Assembly: GCF_027587175.1 (NCBI RefSeq)
Contig: NZ_JAPCID010000058.1
Span: 1-44,474, forward strand
Reading direction: 5' to 3'
Length of the DNA stretch: 44,474 nucleotides
Origin: Solirubrobacter deserti
GTDB lineage: Bacteria; Actinomycetota; Thermoleophilia; Solirubrobacterales; Solirubrobacteraceae
Under the pieces are notes generated by a model. The model worked only from the letters and a program-made list of their open reading frames with translations. It was not told the origin of the DNA and ran no database searches. Below are positions 43,302-44,474 of the stretch, one piece after another. The position numbers and the translations under genes are program-made. The first letter of the stretch is position 1, and every line of letters begins with the position of its first letter.

Positions 43302-44474
43302 TTACGAGTTCTGCTTCTCGGCGGCGCCGCTCTCGGCGCCGTTGCCGTTGCCGGCGTCCTCGGACTCGGCCGGCGCGTTGTTGGACACGGCGTCCTGGAG
43401 CGCTTCCAGGCCGATGATGCGGACGCGCGAGCTGAAGCCACCGTCGCGGCCGTGCTGCTCGATGTCACCGCGGCCCGCGCCGCCGTAGCCGCCGCGATCG
43501 CGACCGCCGCGGCCGCCACCGTAGCCGCCGCCACGGCCGCCGCCGTAGCCGCCGCCGCCCTGACCGCGACCGCCGCCGCGGCCACCCTGGCCGCCGCCAC
43601 CGCCGCGGCCACGGCCGCCGCGATCGAACGCGGGACGCGGGTTGACGATCGCCTTCACGTCACGGACCGGGGTCGCGGCGAGGCGCACCCAGGCGGTGAA
43701 CGTCGGGTCGCCGGGCTTGACGCCCTGGGCCTGCTCGGCGCACACCGAGGACCACTTCATCGTCTCGCCGTCGTCGCGGCGCTTGGGCTGCAGGGCCTCA
43801 AGCACGGCCTCGGGGCCGCCGACGCGCTCGATCGCGGCCGCGAGGCGCGCCTGCGCCCGCGCGGAGCGGGTCGGCGACGTCGCGGGCGCCTGCGGCGCCT
43901 GCTGCTGCTGCGGAGCGGCCTGCTCCTCGCCGCCCTCGGCGACCGGCTGCTCCTCGCCCTCGGCGACCGGCGCCGTCTCGCCCTCGGCGGGCTCCGGCTC
44001 GTCCGACGGCGGCTCCAGCCCGGCCTCCAGCGCGGCCTGCTCGGCCTTGCGCAGCTCGGTGAGCTTGGCGAAGAACGTGCGGCGGTGGCGCTCGGCGGCC
44101 GTCAGGCGGCGACGGCGCGGGCGCTCGGGGCGATCGCCACGGCCCTGGCCCTGGCCGCCCTGACGCGGGGGACGGTCGCCGCGCGGGGCGCCCTGCGGCG
44201 CGCCCTGGCCGGCGGGAGCCGAGGCGGCGGTGCCGGTGTCGGCGGTCGTCTCGGCCGTGGGCGCGGCGTCGCCGGCCGGGGTGGAGCCCGCGGCGTCGGC
44301 GACGGCGGAGGCGAGCTGGTCGCCGCCCGGGGCGGTCGCGCTCTCGGTCTCCGCGGGCGCGGAGGCGGAGGCGTCGGCGGCCGGGCCCGTGGCGGCGGCG
44401 CCACCGGCGGGCGCGGAGTCCTCGGCGGCGGGCGCCGTGGCGTTGCCGGCGGGGGCCGCAGCGTCGGCGGCCGG
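43302..44474 (-). CDS. Partial gene: disordered RGG-box protein, 5' end beyond the window
   Basis: The minus-strand frame is open from 44474 to TAA 43302-43304: 390 residues, N-terminus missing. Order from the window edge: an Ala/Pro/Asp/Thr-rich disordered stretch of about 75 residues; a Gly/Arg/Gln segment (RQGGQGQGRGDRPERPRRRR); a helical part, TAAERHRRTFFAKLTELRKA; a Glu/Pro/Gln-rich linker; a second folded-looking piece (ARLAAAIERVGGPEAVLEAL to VRDVKAIVNPRPAFD); about 45 residues of RGG and YGGG repeats; and a tail with VRIIGLEALQDAV. RGG boxes usually bind RNA. I cannot name the family; a short N-terminal catalytic or binding domain could lie outside the window. Confidence 0.7.
   Translation of the reverse strand, partial: PAADAAAPAGNATAPAAEDSAPAGGAAATGPAADASASAPAETESATAPGGDQLASAVADAAGSTPAGDAAPTAETTADTGTAASAPAGQGAPQGAPRGDRPPRQGGQGQGRGDRPERPRRRRLTAAERHRRTFFAKLTELRKAEQAALEAGLEPPSDEPEPAEGETAPVAEGEEQPVAEGGEEQAAPQQQQAPQAPATSPTRSARAQARLAAAIERVGGPEAVLEALQPKRRDDGETMKWSSVCAEQAQGVKPGDPTFTAWVRLAATPVRDVKAIVNPRPAFDRGGRGRGGGGGQGGRGGGRGQGGGGYGGGRGGGYGGGRGGRDRGGYGGAGRGDIEQHGRDGGFSSRVRIIGLEALQDAVSNNAPAESEDAGNGNGAESGAAEKQNS

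Overview
This is a high-GC chromosomal window from an actinobacterium-like genome. GTG and TTG starts are common, G/C is strongly preferred at third codon positions, and genes are packed with 4-bp ATGA/GTGA overlaps. Gene content and protein style suggest a deep-branching actinobacterium of the Thermoleophilia/Solirubrobacterales type, but that placement is an inference. I see no insertion sequence, phage gene, CRISPR array, tRNA or rRNA, and no stretch longer than about 135 bases without a gene.

Region 1 (1-22310) is mainly an ancestral actinobacterial housekeeping block: comEC, holA, rpsT, lepA, hrcA, dnaJ (the dnaJ2 type), phoH, ybeY and era. Several genes sit within it. A secreted lamin-tail/exonuclease-fold nuclease lies between comEC and holA. 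A GH15 glycosidase and a small double L7/L12-like protein meet tail to tail. MurJ diverges from rpsT. A HadA/HadB-like hot-dog dehydratase pair follows lepA. Two tandem PrmA-like methyltransferases follow dnaJ. Then come a PLP dehydratase, an EamA-type carrier, cutA, a DUF192 protein and a GatB/YqeY protein.

Region 2 (22284-29161) begins with a minus-strand operon, ArsA/Get3-like ATPase followed by two bacterial PH-domain membrane proteins. Reading divergently are a phytoene/squalene synthase and a geranylgeranyl-reductase-type flavoprotein. A GGDEF-EAL protein and an overlapping seven-helix, histidine-rich membrane protein come next.

Region 3 (29176-36451) is one compact biosynthetic operon, hisIE-trpE-trpG-trpD-trpC-trpF-trpB-trpA, in which every junction overlaps. 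A 54-residue membrane protein with its own possible promoter follows.

Region 4 (36519-42027) is a complete branched-chain amino acid (or related solute) ABC system, livJ-livH-livM-livG-livF. It has a recognisable promoter, a strong hairpin between livJ and livH, and an extra 82-residue membrane protein as the last translationally coupled gene.

Region 5 (42024-44474, minus strand) has a protein of unknown function with one membrane segment, a TIGR01777-type SDR epimerase, two strong hairpins, and the 3' part of a gene for a disordered RGG-box protein that runs off the window edge.

The most general signal is architectural. Many starts lack a Shine-Dalgarno sequence and instead have a TANNNT hexamer 6-11 nt upstream, as expected for leaderless mRNAs, and in three cases this hexamer begins with the stop codon of the upstream gene. 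I do not see a clear new multi-gene defence or metabolic system. The best leads are the sensorless GGDEF-EAL plus 7TM pair, the added liv small protein, the nuclease beside ComEC, the split PrmA pair and the RGG protein.
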